Shown here: in pieces, positions 1 through 9,042 of the stretch
How the letters are laid out: each line of letters opens with the position of its first letter
Numbering within the stretch: the stretch's first letter is position 1
From: Sporosarcina limicola
GTDB taxonomy: Bacteria; Bacillota; Bacilli; Bacillales_A; Planococcaceae
Assembly (NCBI RefSeq): GCF_014873855.1
Contig: NZ_JADBEL010000009.1
Location: forward strand, 1-64,000
DNA: 64,000 nucleotides
Direction: 5' to 3'
Position numbers and translations under genes: made by a program
Notes under the pieces: model-generated
Database searches by the model: none
The model's input: only the letters and a program-made list of their open reading frames with translations
Told to the model about the DNA's origin: nothing

Positions 1-1213
1 GCTTCTTTTATCCAATGCAACTTGATAATAAAACATGCGTAAACCTTTATGAGTCATGGGGTGAGGCTTGTTTTTCATGTCCGAAAGTTGAGTTACTTTG
101 CATAAGCCACCTTGCGGTGCCCCCTCCGTTGTTTCGATATAGATATCTTTATCAAGAATACCTGAGCGAAGAAATTTCCAGACCAGTTTCAGAATAATCT
201 TATCTGCTATGAACTCCTCCAAGTACGCATGTACTCTTTGATGATGTATCGTATCGAAATAACTCTTTAGGTCACAATCCACTGCAACTCGATATCCTTC
301 TTGGTAGTATTGCTCTGCCAACTTTATAGCTTGATGAGCGCTTCTACCTTTTCGGAAGCCGAAACTGTTCTCCGAGAATTCCGGGTCAATGATTGGTTCA
401 ATGACCTGTAGAATAGCTTGCTGCACTACTCTGTCCAGCACTGTCGGGATTCCCAAGTTTCTTTTAGAGCCATCAGATTTCGGTATGGCAACCCGTTTGA
501 CTGGCTGAGGCTGGTAGGTACCATCCTTTAGCTTCCTTTTGAGTGGTTCGAAGTATTTTTCCATGTGTCCTTTTAATTGGTAGACGGTAATGCCATCAAT
601 GCCAGGAGCAACCTTTGTTACTTCTCACTTTTCTGTATGCACTCCAAAGGTTGTCGTCTGCAATAACTTTATCGATTAAGTTGATACCATCTTGTTCTTT
701 CATATCCATGTCGACATCCCTACGCACTCCTATATACCCTTCGGTTTCCAACCTAGCTCTCCATAGGCAGCCATCTTTCGGTCTATACTGCGATGTTTTC
801 TGCGTTTCGGCGAAGATGTCTAAACCTCCCTGTTTTCCAAGATTTAAGATTGTTCAGTCCTTCATTTCCGTAAGGAAACTACTATGACGTCTGCTGACTT
901 CTCACGATAAATCTTTTCCAACCGAGTTTCACTCGTCCGTGAGACCTCCCCGGGTAAGGGCTATAACCTTCCTCCCATGTAACTGCTGTATTTACTGTAT
1001 GGAACTTGTGCAGTATTGGATTTCGTTATGTTTAGCAAACTCATCCATTCCAATTCAGCCTTATATACAGTTTCTGTCCGTCAGTTCGGGATTTTGCCGC
1101 CGGCTTCCTTCAGATTCCACCTCGCGATGGACACTCTTGCCTTAAGCTAACAGTTCCTACTGCCAAGCCTGTAGTGGACTTTCACCACCAAGTTATGCCC
1201 ATGCCGGGCACAC
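1..1213 (-). mobile_element. group IIC intron (5' part and RT gene; remnant)
   Basis: Read on the minus strand, position 1213 begins GTGTGCCCGGCATGGGC, the typical 5' end of group IIC introns (I recall the Oceanobacillus iheyensis intron starting almost identically). Some 500 bases of structured leader follow, then a reverse-transcriptase reading frame. The insertion point is directly behind the stem of the copA terminator, the usual target of class IIC introns, which recognise terminator hairpins. The RT has a frameshift near 613 and stops matching the family below about 106. No domain V/VI 3' end is seen before the window edge. I infer a dead intron, possibly cut by another insertion or deletion. 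The intron class is well supported; where it ends is unknown. Confidence 0.85.
106..709 (-). pseudogene. ltrA: group II intron reverse transcriptase/maturase, frameshifted and truncated
   Basis: The frame opens at 709 with MDMKEQDGINLIDKV and runs to SAYRKVRSNKG. One extra base near 613 then moves the reading to another frame, which continues with APGIDGITVYQL, AIPKSDGSKRNLGIPT, FGFRKGRSAHQA and the first catalytic region VDCDLKSYFDTI. These are the RT fingers and palm blocks of intron-encoded proteins. After APQGG (about position 106) the expected ISPLLANI and YADD blocks are missing and unrelated sequence follows in an open frame to the window edge. Intact proteins of this family are about 420 aa, so thumb, maturase and active-site YADD are lost. 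It cannot encode a working enzyme. Confidence 0.85.
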
Positions 1214-1219
1214 TATAAG

Positions 1220-1262
1220 AGAGCCTATTCCTACTCTGAAGGAGTTGGAATAGGCTCTTTTT
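1220..1262 (-). terminator. copA terminator, target of the intron
   Basis: A 12-bp perfect stem, AGAGCCTATTCC (1220-1231) with GGAATAGGCTCT (1247-1258), lies 16 bases past the copA stop. It has a T run on the plus-strand side and is followed on the minus strand by CTTATA and then the intron start at 1213. It should end copper-operon transcription and is the apparent recognition hairpin of the group IIC intron. Confidence 0.8.
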
Positions 1263-1277
1263 GTTATTCTTTTCGCG

Positions 1278-3695
1278 TTAATTCTTTAAATTCACTTTCT
1301 GAAGACGCAATGCATTCAATACAACGGACACCGAACTGAACGCCATCGCTGCACCCGCAACCCATGGGGCTAATAAACCAATTGCCGCAATAGGAATTCC
1401 GATTGTGTTGTAGAAGAATGCGAAGAATAGGTTTTGCTTAATATTGCGCATCGTTTTGCGACTCATAATAATCGCATCAGCTACACTATTTAGGTTCCCA
1501 CGCATCAGCGTAATATCTGCTGCCTCAATCGCAATATCTGAACCTGTTCCGACAGCCATTCCGATATTCGCCATCGCAAGTGCTGGCGCATCATTGATAC
1601 CGTCCCCAACCATTGCCACTTTCTTACCTTGGTCTTGCAATTTTTTAATCTCTTCACTTTTTTGTTCAGGCAACACTTCTGCAATGACAGTAGATAGCCC
1701 AACTTGACGAGCAATTGCTTCCGCAGTTCGTTGGTTATCGCCTGTCAGCATAATGACTTCCAGACCCAATGCCTGCATTCTTGCAATGGCTTCTTTCGAC
1801 GTTTCCTTCACTGTATCGGCGACTGCCACGACACCTGCAAGATTATGATCTACAGCAATCAACATCGCTGTTTTCCCTTCACTTTCAAGCTTTTCCATAG
1901 CAGCATTCGAGTCTAAAATAGCAATCTTATAGTCGTTCATCAATTTTCTTGTACCGACTAGCACTTCCCTACCACTAACAATAGCCCGGATACCATAGCC
2001 CGGTAGCGCTTCAAAATCAGTCACTTCAAGTAATGTTAACGCTTTTTCTTTGGCGCCCAAAACAATGGCTTGTGCCAAAGGATGTTCGGATTGATTTTCA
2101 GCTGTTGCAACTAATTGCAGCACTTCATCTTCTGTAAAGCCTGCTGTCACTGTAATATCTGTCAACGCGGGTTGACCTTTTGTCACTGTTCCTGTTTTAT
2201 CCAACACGACAGTGTCAATTGACCGGGTATTTTCCAAATGTTCTCCGCCTTTAAATAGTAAGCCCATTTCAGCTGCCCTACCTGACCCCGCCATAATCGA
2301 TGTCGGCGTTGCAAGCCCTAGCGCACACGGACAAGCAATTACTAGAATCGAGATTGTCGGAATCAATGCCGAACGGAAATCGCCTGGTGTTACAATGAAA
2401 AACCAAATTAGGAACGTTGTAACCGCAATAACGACAACAACCGGTACAAAGATACCTGAAATTCTGTCTGCTAAACGTTGGATTTCAGCTTTCGATCCTT
2501 GTGCTTCCTCCACCACTTTTACAATTTGTGCTAATGCTGTATCTTTCCCAACTTTTGTCGCTTTGATTTGCAATGAACCGTTCTTATTGATTGTCGCACC
2601 AATGACTTTATCACCCGCAACTTTATCCACTGGAATACTTTCACCTGTAATCATCGATTCGTCGATGGCCGAACGTCCTTCAATAATTTCGCCATCCACC
2701 GGAATCTTTTCACCAGGCTTCACAATAATCGTATCACCTGCAATAACTTGCTCAATCGGCAGTTCCAATTCAACGCCGGCTCTTAACACTCTTGCTGTTT
2801 TAGCTTGTAAACCTAATAACTTTTGAATCGCTTGACTCGTTTTTCCCTTTGCTCGAACTTCAAATAATTTCCCAAGTACAATCAATGTAATAATAACAGC
2901 GGATGCTTCAAAATATAACTCAGGACTTCCAACGCCGCCTGCATTCATCCATTCAATCGACAAATAGAGGCTGTAGAAGTATGCCGCGCTCGTACCCAGT
3001 GCAACTAATACATCCATGTTGGCACTTTTAGTGCGTAATGAGTTAAAAGCACCTCTATAAAACTGTGCGCCAACGATGAATTGAACAGGTGTCGCAAACG
3101 CTAACTGCACCCACGGGTTCATCAGAATATGTGGCATATAAATGAATGATAGGAATTCAAAATGTGCAACCATCGTCCAGATCAATGGAATCGTCAAAAT
3201 TAGTGAGAAGATGAATTTTCTTTTCTGCTTTTTAATTTCTTGTTCTTTATGATCCATCTTGTCTTTGCTATCTTGTTTGGGGATTAATTCATAACCCATT
3301 TTCTTAACAACCGTAATCATATCTATTGTTTCGACTTGTTTGCCATCATATTCAACGGCGATTGTTTCAAGTGCAAAGTTGACGCTGGCACTCGAAACGC
3401 CGTCCATTTTAGAAATACGTTTTTCGATTTTTGTCGCACATGCCGCACAAGTCATACCTGAAATATCAAAATTGACTTTGTCTTGAATAACGCAATACCC
3501 AAGTTTTTCAATTCTTTCTGTAAACTCTTTCACATTTGTTTGCGCTGGGTCGTAGGTAATTGTTGAACGTTCCAATGCAAAGTTGACGTTTGCTTTCTCG
3601 ACACCTTCGATTTTTGATAGTCCTTTTTCAATACGGTTTGCACAAGCTGAACAAGTCATGCCGTTAATTTGCAAGGTTTTTTCTGTTGTTGCCAT
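1278..3695 (-). CDS. copA: copper-exporting P1B-type ATPase CopA
   Basis: 805-aa heavy-metal P-type ATPase exporting Cu(I) across the cytoplasmic membrane. Two N-terminal metal-binding domains carry GMTCSAC (about residues 12-18) and GMTCAAC (about 80-86). Membrane helices follow, then the actuator motif TGES, the transmembrane CPC motif ([12 protein letters not shown]), the phosphorylation site DKTGT, the SEHPLA motif and the hinge [10 protein letters not shown]. Length and order match Bacillus CopA. Start: ATG five bases after GGGGGAGA. It is the last gene of a csoR-copZ-copA cluster read on one strand and has a CsoR-like operator just upstream (3709-3727). No key residue is missing. Confidence 0.97.
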   Translation of the reverse strand: MATTEKTLQINGMTCSACANRIEKGLSKIEGVEKANVNFALERSTITYDPAQTNVKEFTERIEKLGYCVIQDKVNFDISGMTCAACATKIEKRISKMDGVSSASVNFALETIAVEYDGKQVETIDMITVVKKMGYELIPKQDSKDKMDHKEQEIKKQKRKFIFSLILTIPLIWTMVAHFEFLSFIYMPHILMNPWVQLAFATPVQFIVGAQFYRGAFNSLRTKSANMDVLVALGTSAAYFYSLYLSIEWMNAGGVGSPELYFEASAVIITLIVLGKLFEVRAKGKTSQAIQKLLGLQAKTARVLRAGVELELPIEQVIAGDTIIVKPGEKIPVDGEIIEGRSAIDESMITGESIPVDKVAGDKVIGATINKNGSLQIKATKVGKDTALAQIVKVVEEAQGSKAEIQRLADRISGIFVPVVVVIAVTTFLIWFFIVTPGDFRSALIPTISILVIACPCALGLATPTSIMAGSGRAAEMGLLFKGGEHLENTRSIDTVVLDKTGTVTKGQPALTDITVTAGFTEDEVLQLVATAENQSEHPLAQAIVLGAKEKALTLLEVTDFEALPGYGIRAIVSGREVLVGTRKLMNDYKIAILDSNAAMEKLESEGKTAMLIAVDHNLAGVVAVADTVKETSKEAIARMQALGLEVIMLTGDNQRTAEAIARQVGLSTVIAEVLPEQKSEEIKKLQDQGKKVAMVGDGINDAPALAMANIGMAVGTGSDIAIEAADITLMRGNLNSVADAIIMSRKTMRNIKQNLFFAFFYNTIGIPIAAIGLLAPWVAGAAMAFSSVSVVLNALRLQKVNLKN

Positions 3696-3708
3696 CTGTC
3701 TCTCCCCC

Positions 3709-3727
3709 TATACTTAGTGGGGGTATA
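3709..3727. promoter_or_regulatory. CsoR-like operator in front of copA
   Basis: TATACTTAGTGGGGGTATA, partly inverted with TATACCCC-type arms, resembles the GC-tract operators bound by CsoR. It lies 14 bases upstream of the copA start, between the Shine-Dalgarno and any promoter, so copA may have its own copper-responsive control. Confidence 0.6.
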
Positions 3728-3744
3728 TTATTTTAAAAAAGAAA

Positions 3745-3767
3745 GATTATACCTAATAGGTATAATC
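3745..3767. promoter_or_regulatory. perfect 23-bp dyad between copZ and copA
   Basis: GATTATACCTA-A-TAGGTATAATC is a perfect 11-bp inverted repeat around one central base. The single-base centre makes it a poor RNA hairpin but a good dimer-binding site. A CsoR-like tract (TATACCCCCACATGGTGTA, 3781-3799) lies beside it. The binding protein is unknown. Confidence 0.5.
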
Positions 3768-3823
3768 ACATTCATCGCTTTATACCCCCACATGGTGTAA
3801 GCGAAAATGAAGTTCTATCTTAA

Positions 3824-4024
3824 TCAAGCAAGATCATAGCCTTGATCTTCAATCGTTTCTTTAATTTGAGCCAATGTAGCTGCATTGTCGAATTCCACTA
3901 AAACTTCATTGTTGCCAAGATCTACTTTAACAGTAGAAACGCCTGTAAGTTCACCGACATTCGTTTCAATTGAATTCACACAGTGATTACATGACATGCC
4001 TTCTACTTTTAGGATTTCTTTCAA
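3824..4024 (-). CDS. copZ: copper chaperone CopZ
   Basis: 66-aa single heavy-metal-associated domain with the Cu(I)-binding motif GMSCNHC at residues 9-15, followed by the usual beta-alpha-beta pattern to the end. CopZ carries Cu(I) to CopA and to the CsoR repressor. I chose a TTG start at 4024, seven bases after AGGAGG. The longer frame from 4057 would add 11 residues that families of this type (66-70 aa) do not have. It lies between csoR and copA, the standard order. An inverted site (4063-4081) just upstream suggests CsoR control. Confidence 0.93.
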   Translation of the reverse strand: MKEILKVEGMSCNHCVNSIETNVGELTGVSTVKVDLGNNEVLVEFDNAATLAQIKETIEDQGYDLA

Positions 4025-4062
4025 ATTAAACGCCTCCTGTTTTGTTATTATCACCAACTTAG

Positions 4063-4081
4063 CATACCCCCTATCGGTATG
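4063..4081. promoter_or_regulatory. CsoR-like operator in front of copZ
   Basis: CATACCCCCTATCGGTATG has inverted CATACC and GGTATG arms around a C-rich centre, close to Bacillus CsoR sites as I recall them. It lies between csoR and copZ. Confidence 0.6.
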
Positions 4082-4109
4082 TCAATTGAAAAAGTGATTT
4101 CTATATTTT

Positions 4110-4397
4110 TTATTTTGTCATTGTTTTCATGACACTCATTAACTCTTTAATCGCAGCTTCACCATCTTGCCCTTTAATTGCGTTCACTACACAATGATGT
4201 GTGTGATCCTCTAGTAAAGCTAAAGAAACTTTATTTATCGCAGATTGGATTGCGCTAATTTGATGTAAAATATTTACACAATAACGGTCATTCTCAACCA
4301 TTTGATGAACGCCTCTTACTTGCCCTTCAACACGTTTTAATCGATTAAGAAGCTGCTGCTTATTTGGTTGCACTGTTGTCTTTGTAGTTTCCGACAT
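4110..4397 (-). CDS. csoR: copper-sensing repressor CsoR
   Basis: 95-aa all-helical DUF156/CsoR repressor that leaves its operator when Cu(I) binds. The Cu(I) ligands of the family, Cys-His-Cys, are present: C40 (RYC), H65 and C69 (DHTHHC), with the spacing of Bacillus CsoR, which argues for copper rather than nickel or formaldehyde sensing. NRLKRVEGQVRG is the conserved N-terminal helix. Start ATG 4397 lies eight bases after AAGGAG; the longer frame from GTG 4406 is less likely. A GC-tract site at 4422-4442 suggests autoregulation. Confidence 0.95.
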   Translation of the reverse strand: MSETTKTTVQPNKQQLLNRLKRVEGQVRGVHQMVENDRYCVNILHQISAIQSAINKVSLALLEDHTHHCVVNAIKGQDGEAAIKELMSVMKTMTK

Positions 4398-4421
4398 ATT
4401 TGTCACTCCTTAAATTCAATA

Positions 4422-4442
4422 AATACCCTATACCCCTATATT
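4422..4442. promoter_or_regulatory. CsoR-like operator/promoter of csoR
   Basis: AATACCCTATACCCCTATATT upstream of csoR combines the TACCC and TACCCC tracts seen at the other copper sites in this cluster. From here to 4620 no gene is visible. Confidence 0.5.
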
Positions 4443-4620
4443 AACACTTTGATTTAAGAAGTACAATTCATACGTTTTGCAAATTTTCTTGCCGACGACA
4501 ACCACTTATCACTAGATTTCCAACAAATTTTTAATCTCACCGAAATTTTGTTCAAAACCAATGAGGACTTTCGGTTTATTCACTATGGAGTTCAGCGAAT
4601 GAGAAAAAGCAAGGTGCAAA

Positions 4621-4663
4621 AAACCGCCACCAATTCCTCTTCACGTCGAATTGGCGGCGGTTT
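4621..4663 (-). terminator. bidirectional-looking terminator
   Basis: AAACCGCCACCAATT pairs with AATTGGCGGCGGTTT. On the minus strand the stem is followed by TTTTTTGC, so it probably ends transcription of the siderophore-binding gene region (4728-5915). Confidence 0.75.
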
Positions 4664-4727
4664 ATCTTTTTTATCTAATCAACTTTAAAACAGTTGCATT
4701 GCCAATAAACGATAAACATCCAAGCGT

Positions 4728-4928
4728 TTATTCTGCGAGTGAGGAATACTGAAAGTCGGAAATTCTTTTTATTGCATCTACTACTTCTTTGATCATACCG
4801 CCTGTAAAAAACGATGCAAACGCGCTGTTACCGCTTGAACCAAACAACCAGGCTTCTGGTAAAACGTTTATGCCTGAAACGGTGTTCAGAACTTGTCCAC
4901 GAATTTCCCGTAAGTAGCCTTGCTGCAA
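4728..4928 (-). pseudogene. fragment of luciferase-like (LLM) flavin oxidoreductase
   Basis: A 66-aa reading frame contains LPEAWLFGSSGNSAFASFF. It resembles the (P)xxWLLGSSxxSAxLAAxxGLPxAFASHF segment of LLM-class flavin monooxygenases with an internal loss between SGNS and AFASFF. Family members are about 330 aa, so this is a decayed remnant lying behind the lipoprotein gene. The C-terminal residues are not recognisable. The family assignment rests on this one motif. Confidence 0.45.
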
Positions 4929-4958
4929 TACTATTTGTTCAATATGTTCCGCTAACTA

Positions 4959-5915
4959 TCATTTCACTTTTATAGCATCTCCTAGTAAAATTCGCTCAAA
5001 AAAGTCGAGCTGACCATTTAAAGAGATTGGATCACTGAAATAAAATGTTGGCTCATGAATAAAATGTACACGCTTCTGTTGGACTACAGGTAAAGATTCA
5101 TACATCGGTTGATCTAAGATGGATTTTTTCTTTTTCTCCATTCCAGCTACAAATACGTAATCTCCTATAAAATCTGGTAATAACTCTTCTGAGAATGCAT
5201 GGTAATTCACATCTACTTTACTTAACGCATCCTTTAATGTTTGTGGATAATCCAATCCAAGGGCTGCATACAACACTTCTGTTCCTCGTCCGTGGTTTGG
5301 ACCGTAAACATATAATTGCTTATCATATTCACCAATTACGCTAATTTTTTGTGTCATATCAAACTTCTCAGCAAACTTTTGCTTGCTCGTGGCAACTCGC
5401 TCCTCCCATTGAGCCATTTGCTTCTTCGCTTCGCCTTCTTTTCCAACAACCTCTCCAATTTTCAAGAACGTTTCAAGACGGGTATCCTTCCCAAGCTCGA
5501 ATACAACTGTAGGCGCAATTTCCTTCAGCTTATCAAGATTTTCATGATTCGAATTTGCGATGATTAAATCGGGATTTAGCGCTAAGATTTTCTCCATACT
5601 TCCGTCTGAAATAACTTCAACATCCTTCAATTGATCCCCCAAGAACTCACTGTCCTTTGCCATTTCATACACCGCAATTGGTGTAATTCCAAGGCTCAAT
5701 AGATGTCCCGGATAGTGCCAGCTCGCCATAACAACCCGTTGAGGATTTGCCGGAACAACTACATCCCCAAAATCCGAAGCGTACGTTCTTGTCCCTTCTT
5801 CGGACTCAATCTCTTTATCATTTTCTGCTTTGTCCTTCTCTGCATTATCTGAATTACTGCAAGCACCTATTATTAATACGGCGGAAAATAGTAAACAAGC
5901 CATCACTTTCTTCAA
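4959..5915 (-). CDS. iron-siderophore ABC transporter substrate-binding lipoprotein
   Basis: About 318 aa. The signal peptide MKKVMACLLFSAVLIIGAC ends in a lipobox, so the protein is anchored outside the membrane. The body is a periplasmic-binding-protein type 2 (FecB/FepB-like) fold: KILALNPDLIIANSNHENLDKLKEIAPTV is typical of the hinge region. It should bind a ferric siderophore. I prefer TTG at 5915, seven bases after AAGGTGGG, over GTG at 5927. No permease or ATPase gene lies beside it, so it must share a transporter encoded elsewhere. A near-perfect Fur box lies upstream (6096-6122), which supports iron repression. The substrate cannot be read from sequence. Confidence 0.85.
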   Translation of the reverse strand: MKKVMACLLFSAVLIIGACSNSDNAEKDKAENDKEIESEEGTRTYASDFGDVVVPANPQRVVMASWHYPGHLLSLGITPIAVYEMAKDSEFLGDQLKDVEVISDGSMEKILALNPDLIIANSNHENLDKLKEIAPTVVFELGKDTRLETFLKIGEVVGKEGEAKKQMAQWEERVATSKQKFAEKFDMTQKISVIGEYDKQLYVYGPNHGRGTEVLYAALGLDYPQTLKDALSKVDVNYHAFSEELLPDFIGDYVFVAGMEKKKKSILDQPMYESLPVVQQKRVHFIHEPTFYFSDPISLNGQLDFFERILLGDAIKVK

Positions 5916-6095
5916 TTGTAAGCCCACCTTTTTCTTTTTTATAAGTAATTCAAGAACGTTTTTAAAAACTTAGTACTTAAACTAATTCGTTTTCTCAATC
6001 ACTTAAAATTCCCATTATATTTTCCCTTAGCGATGTGGAAGTTTTACTATTCCAAACATAGAATTTAACTTTTGTTTAATAGTCACTCCTCCTCT

Positions 6096-6122
6096 AATTG
6101 ATAATGAGAACCATTATCAATT
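6096..6122. promoter_or_regulatory. Fur box
   Basis: AATTGATAATG and CATTATCAATT form an 11-bp perfect inverted repeat with a five-base centre, matching the Fur consensus GATAATGATAATCATTATC. It lies about 180 bases upstream of the siderophore-binding lipoprotein. Confidence 0.88.
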
Positions 6123-6262
6123 ATAACTACTTTCGTTTATGTTGTCAAAATTTATATGAATAACGCGCACGCAACCTTAGTAAATAGGCTAACTAAGCTT
6201 CTGAGACCATCTAATTTAAGTTTTGCACCTTGATAAATCAATAAAAAAAGCCTCTTTGAAAG

Positions 6263-7294
6263 ATGCCCTATTTCACTCAAAAGACAGTGGTGTTTGGCGT
6301 AACCGTTCCGGAACAATTCATTCATCATAAAATAAAGCGTTATAAACGATTGTATAGTACTACGTTAACTGTTATCGCAGTTTTACTTGGCGCAGTTAAC
6401 GTCTTGTTGCCAATGTTGTTTACGATGAGCGAAGATTTGTTTGTACTGATTTCACTCGTAATTTTACATGTTTTAATAAGTAGTAGCTTTATGCTTTACT
6501 TTACTTTTCATTTAAAGATGCGTGCTTTACGCAACAAGGAGGACTGGTACGATAAACTTCGTCAAGTCCATGTAATGGATTTATCGCTTCGGAAACAAGA
6601 CAATAGTTTACCTTCTATTTTCTTGGGCATTCCAATCATCATTACGCTCGCACTAATTACTTATACTTATATGAATTACGACACGATTCCTGATGTATTT
6701 CCCACACATTGGGGAATAACCGGTGAACCTGATGCGTGGTCTGAAAAAAGTATTTTATCCGTTATTATGCTGCCAATCGTTTTACTTGGCATTCAAGTCA
6801 TGATGCTGTGTATGTCTGTAGCAATGAAGGGTTCTAGAATGAAGTTAAATGTAAATAAGAAAGCCCAATCCGCTAAACGTGTACTAGATATGCGCAAGTA
6901 TTCTAGTTGGTACTTCGCACTTATTTCGTATTCAGTAACAATCTTATTTGTCTTTCTACATCATATGACCATGCTACGGCAAGACATGGATATCACCTAC
7001 TTTTGGATTATGCTTGTCTGTTCTATAGGCGTTACACTTGGTGGAGCAATTTTATTCATGATGAAAACAAGAAACATACAAGAAAATTTTACCGAACAAG
7101 TTCAATCTAATGTAACTGATATTGATGAAGATCAATACTGGAAAGCAGGCATCTTTTATTTCAATGAAAATGATCCTTCTATTCTCGTTGAAAAACGTTC
7201 TGGCGTTGGGTGGACATTGAACTTCGGAAATAAATGGAGTTATCTTATTGTCTTTATTCCGCTTGCGCCCATTATTTTTATATTCTTCATTTGA
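6263..7294 (+). CDS. DUF1648/DUF5808 membrane protein, N-terminus possibly lost
   Basis: 343-aa membrane protein. PDVFPTHWGITGEPDAW (about residues 146-162) is the DUF1648 signature. The C-terminal EDQYWKAGIFYFNENDPSILVEKR is DUF5808-like. Several hydrophobic segments are visible (about residues 35-55, 62-85, 113-135, 170-190, 216-236, 248-268, 325-343). Relatives usually begin with an extra membrane segment before the FTxKTxxFGVxVPE motif, which here starts at residue 4. An in-frame stop lies just upstream, and the ribosome site is weak. I infer a 5' deletion; a GntR-type partner often seen beside such genes is also absent. Function is unknown. Confidence 0.75.
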   Translation: MPYFTQKTVVFGVTVPEQFIHHKIKRYKRLYSTTLTVIAVLLGAVNVLLPMLFTMSEDLFVLISLVILHVLISSSFMLYFTFHLKMRALRNKEDWYDKLRQVHVMDLSLRKQDNSLPSIFLGIPIIITLALITYTYMNYDTIPDVFPTHWGITGEPDAWSEKSILSVIMLPIVLLGIQVMMLCMSVAMKGSRMKLNVNKKAQSAKRVLDMRKYSSWYFALISYSVTILFVFLHHMTMLRQDMDITYFWIMLVCSIGVTLGGAILFMMKTRNIQENFTEQVQSNVTDIDEDQYWKAGIFYFNENDPSILVEKRSGVGWTLNFGNKWSYLIVFIPLAPIIFIFFI

Positions 7295-7366
7295 GTAAAA
7301 GAAGATATAAAAATGAGAAACGATGTGGATGAAGAAAAGAAAGCTTCAATGAATGGAAAGGTATAG

Positions 7367-8668
7367 ATGAAAAAGACAATGATAGTTGTCAGTTTACTAG
7401 CAAGTACTTTTTTAGTATTCGCGGGTTGTAGTAAGAAAAAAGAAGAAAATCCAGAAGCCAAGGTGGAACAATCAGATTCACTAGAAAGTATTGAAGGCGT
7501 TTGGGAGGGATCCATTCAGATTCCAAATCAGCCCCTGCTGATTATCCTTACATTTGAAGAAAAGAGCGGAAGAATCAACATTCCAGTCCAAGGATTAAAC
7601 GATTTTCCGCTAACTAGCGTGACATTAAATGATCTAGACCTCTATTTTGATATGAATATACAGGGGCAGCAGATAACCTTTGACGGTGAAATTGAACAAG
7701 AAAAAATAACAGGAACCTTTACACAATCGGGACAATCCTTTCCTTTCGAATTGGTTAAAGGCAAGGAAGATGTAGCAGAAAAAGGAGACCTTATGCAGGT
7801 TAAGGCGAAAGATGGTACGATGTACGGCCAATTGGAAATGCCTCAAGGAGAAGGTCCCTTTCCGCTTATGATTATCATTGCAGGATCCGGCCCGACAGAT
7901 CAGGACGGAAACTCACTTGGATTACCTGGTAAAAACAATAGTTTGAAAATGATCGCTGCAAATCTAGCCACAGAAGGTGTGGCCAGTATCCGATACGACA
8001 AGCGAGGCATCGGAAAAAATATGCCCTTAGGTGGTAAAGAAGAGGATTTATACTTTGACCACTATATTGAAGATGCCGCTGCATGGGTTCAACTTGCCAA
8101 AAAGGATGAGCGATTTTCGAAGATTGGGATCATTGGTCATAGTGAGGGTTCATTAATTGGTATGATCGCTGCAAAAAAATCAGATGCCGATGTCTTCGTT
8201 TCCATTGCAGGCGCCGGTAGACCGATTGACCAAGTGCTACTTGAACAGCTTGAAGCACAACTACCCGTTAACTTACTCGATGAATCGAAAACGATTCTCG
8301 GTAAATTAAAACAAGGTGAAGCAGTACAAACAATAAGTCCAGAGTTACAGAGTATATTTCGCCCATCTGTTCAACCCTATCTAATTTCTTGGTTGCACTA
8401 TGACCCAGTGGAACAACTGCAAAAGCTTGATTTACCGGTTCTGATTGTACAGGGTAGCCGAGATGTTCAAGTGCCAGCCAGTGACGCAAAATTAGTGCAT
8501 CGTGCGAAAAAAGATACTGAACTTCTTATTATTGAGAATATGAATCACATTTTAAAAGATGCACCTGAAGACCGGGAAGGAAATATAGCTACCTATACAA
8601 ATCCAGACCTTCCATTAGCGAAAGGTTTAATGGACGGAATTATCAGTTTCTTTAACGGAAATATTTAA
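7367..8668 (+). CDS. alpha/beta-hydrolase lipoprotein
   Basis: 433 aa. The signal peptide ends at FAGC (lipobox, Cys about residue 20), so the protein is probably anchored on the outer face of the membrane. Residues about 45-145 form a beta-rich N-terminal domain beginning with EGVWEGSI. The hydrolase domain follows, with the nucleophile elbow GHSEG (about residue 263), Asp in VQGSRDVQVP and His in NMNHILKDA, a complete triad. IIIAGSGPTDQDGN is the oxyanion-hole region. The substrate is unknown; an esterase or peptidase is likely. It follows the DUF1648 gene by 72 bases on the same strand. Confidence 0.85.
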   Translation: MKKTMIVVSLLASTFLVFAGCSKKKEENPEAKVEQSDSLESIEGVWEGSIQIPNQPLLIILTFEEKSGRINIPVQGLNDFPLTSVTLNDLDLYFDMNIQGQQITFDGEIEQEKITGTFTQSGQSFPFELVKGKEDVAEKGDLMQVKAKDGTMYGQLEMPQGEGPFPLMIIIAGSGPTDQDGNSLGLPGKNNSLKMIAANLATEGVASIRYDKRGIGKNMPLGGKEEDLYFDHYIEDAAAWVQLAKKDERFSKIGIIGHSEGSLIGMIAAKKSDADVFVSIAGAGRPIDQVLLEQLEAQLPVNLLDESKTILGKLKQGEAVQTISPELQSIFRPSVQPYLISWLHYDPVEQLQKLDLPVLIVQGSRDVQVPASDAKLVHRAKKDTELLIIENMNHILKDAPEDREGNIATYTNPDLPLAKGLMDGIISFFNGNI

Positions 8669-8675
8669 TTGTCAT

Positions 8676-8792
8676 TCAAAGGTGCCAATTTGCTTCTTCC
8701 CATTCCAAGTGAGCTTCCCACTCACGTATAACTTTTGCTATCTTTTCTGTTTCCAACTGCTGTCTTGTTTTGAAAGTTATTATCTTTGCCAT
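8676..8792 (-). CDS. 38-aa small protein
   Basis: ATG at 8792 after GGGGTGG encodes MAKIITFKTRQQLETEK and ends in EWEEANWHL. It is charged, probably one long helix, with no membrane segment. Similar very short proteins of unknown role occur in Bacillales, but I cannot name a family. It reads against the hydrolase gene and ends eight bases from it. Confidence 0.45.
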   Translation of the reverse strand: MAKIITFKTRQQLETEKIAKVIREWEAHLEWEEANWHL

Positions 8793-8849
8793 AGCTACCA
8801 CCCCGTTGCTTGGTACATTCTATTTTAGTGGTTTCAAATATAATAATCA

Positions 8850-8889
8850 AAAAAATGCCTCAGAAGTCGAAATTGACTTCTGAGGCATT
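8850..8889 (-). terminator. terminator of the HTH-protease-PIN-like operon
   Basis: AATGCCTCAGAAGTC pairs perfectly with GACTTCTGAGGCATT. On the minus strand a T run follows, so it ends transcription arriving from 9043. Confidence 0.8.
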
Positions 8890-9042
8890 ACTGCTTAATT
8901 CAACTTTTATGCTTTGACTTCTCGCGTTGTTCAAATCGTTAAAGCTCACTCATCAACACAAAGCTGGATCATAGCCTCTGCAAATGACTATCTAACTGCT
9001 AGTCTGATATCCCCTTAGCCACACCAACGACAGTCTCTTATA

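Noticed and set aside
1-1150. Plus-strand frames at 15-197, 615-887 and 939-1145
   Set aside because: They are antisense shadows of the group II intron; the minus strand carries the RT motifs and intron 5' end.
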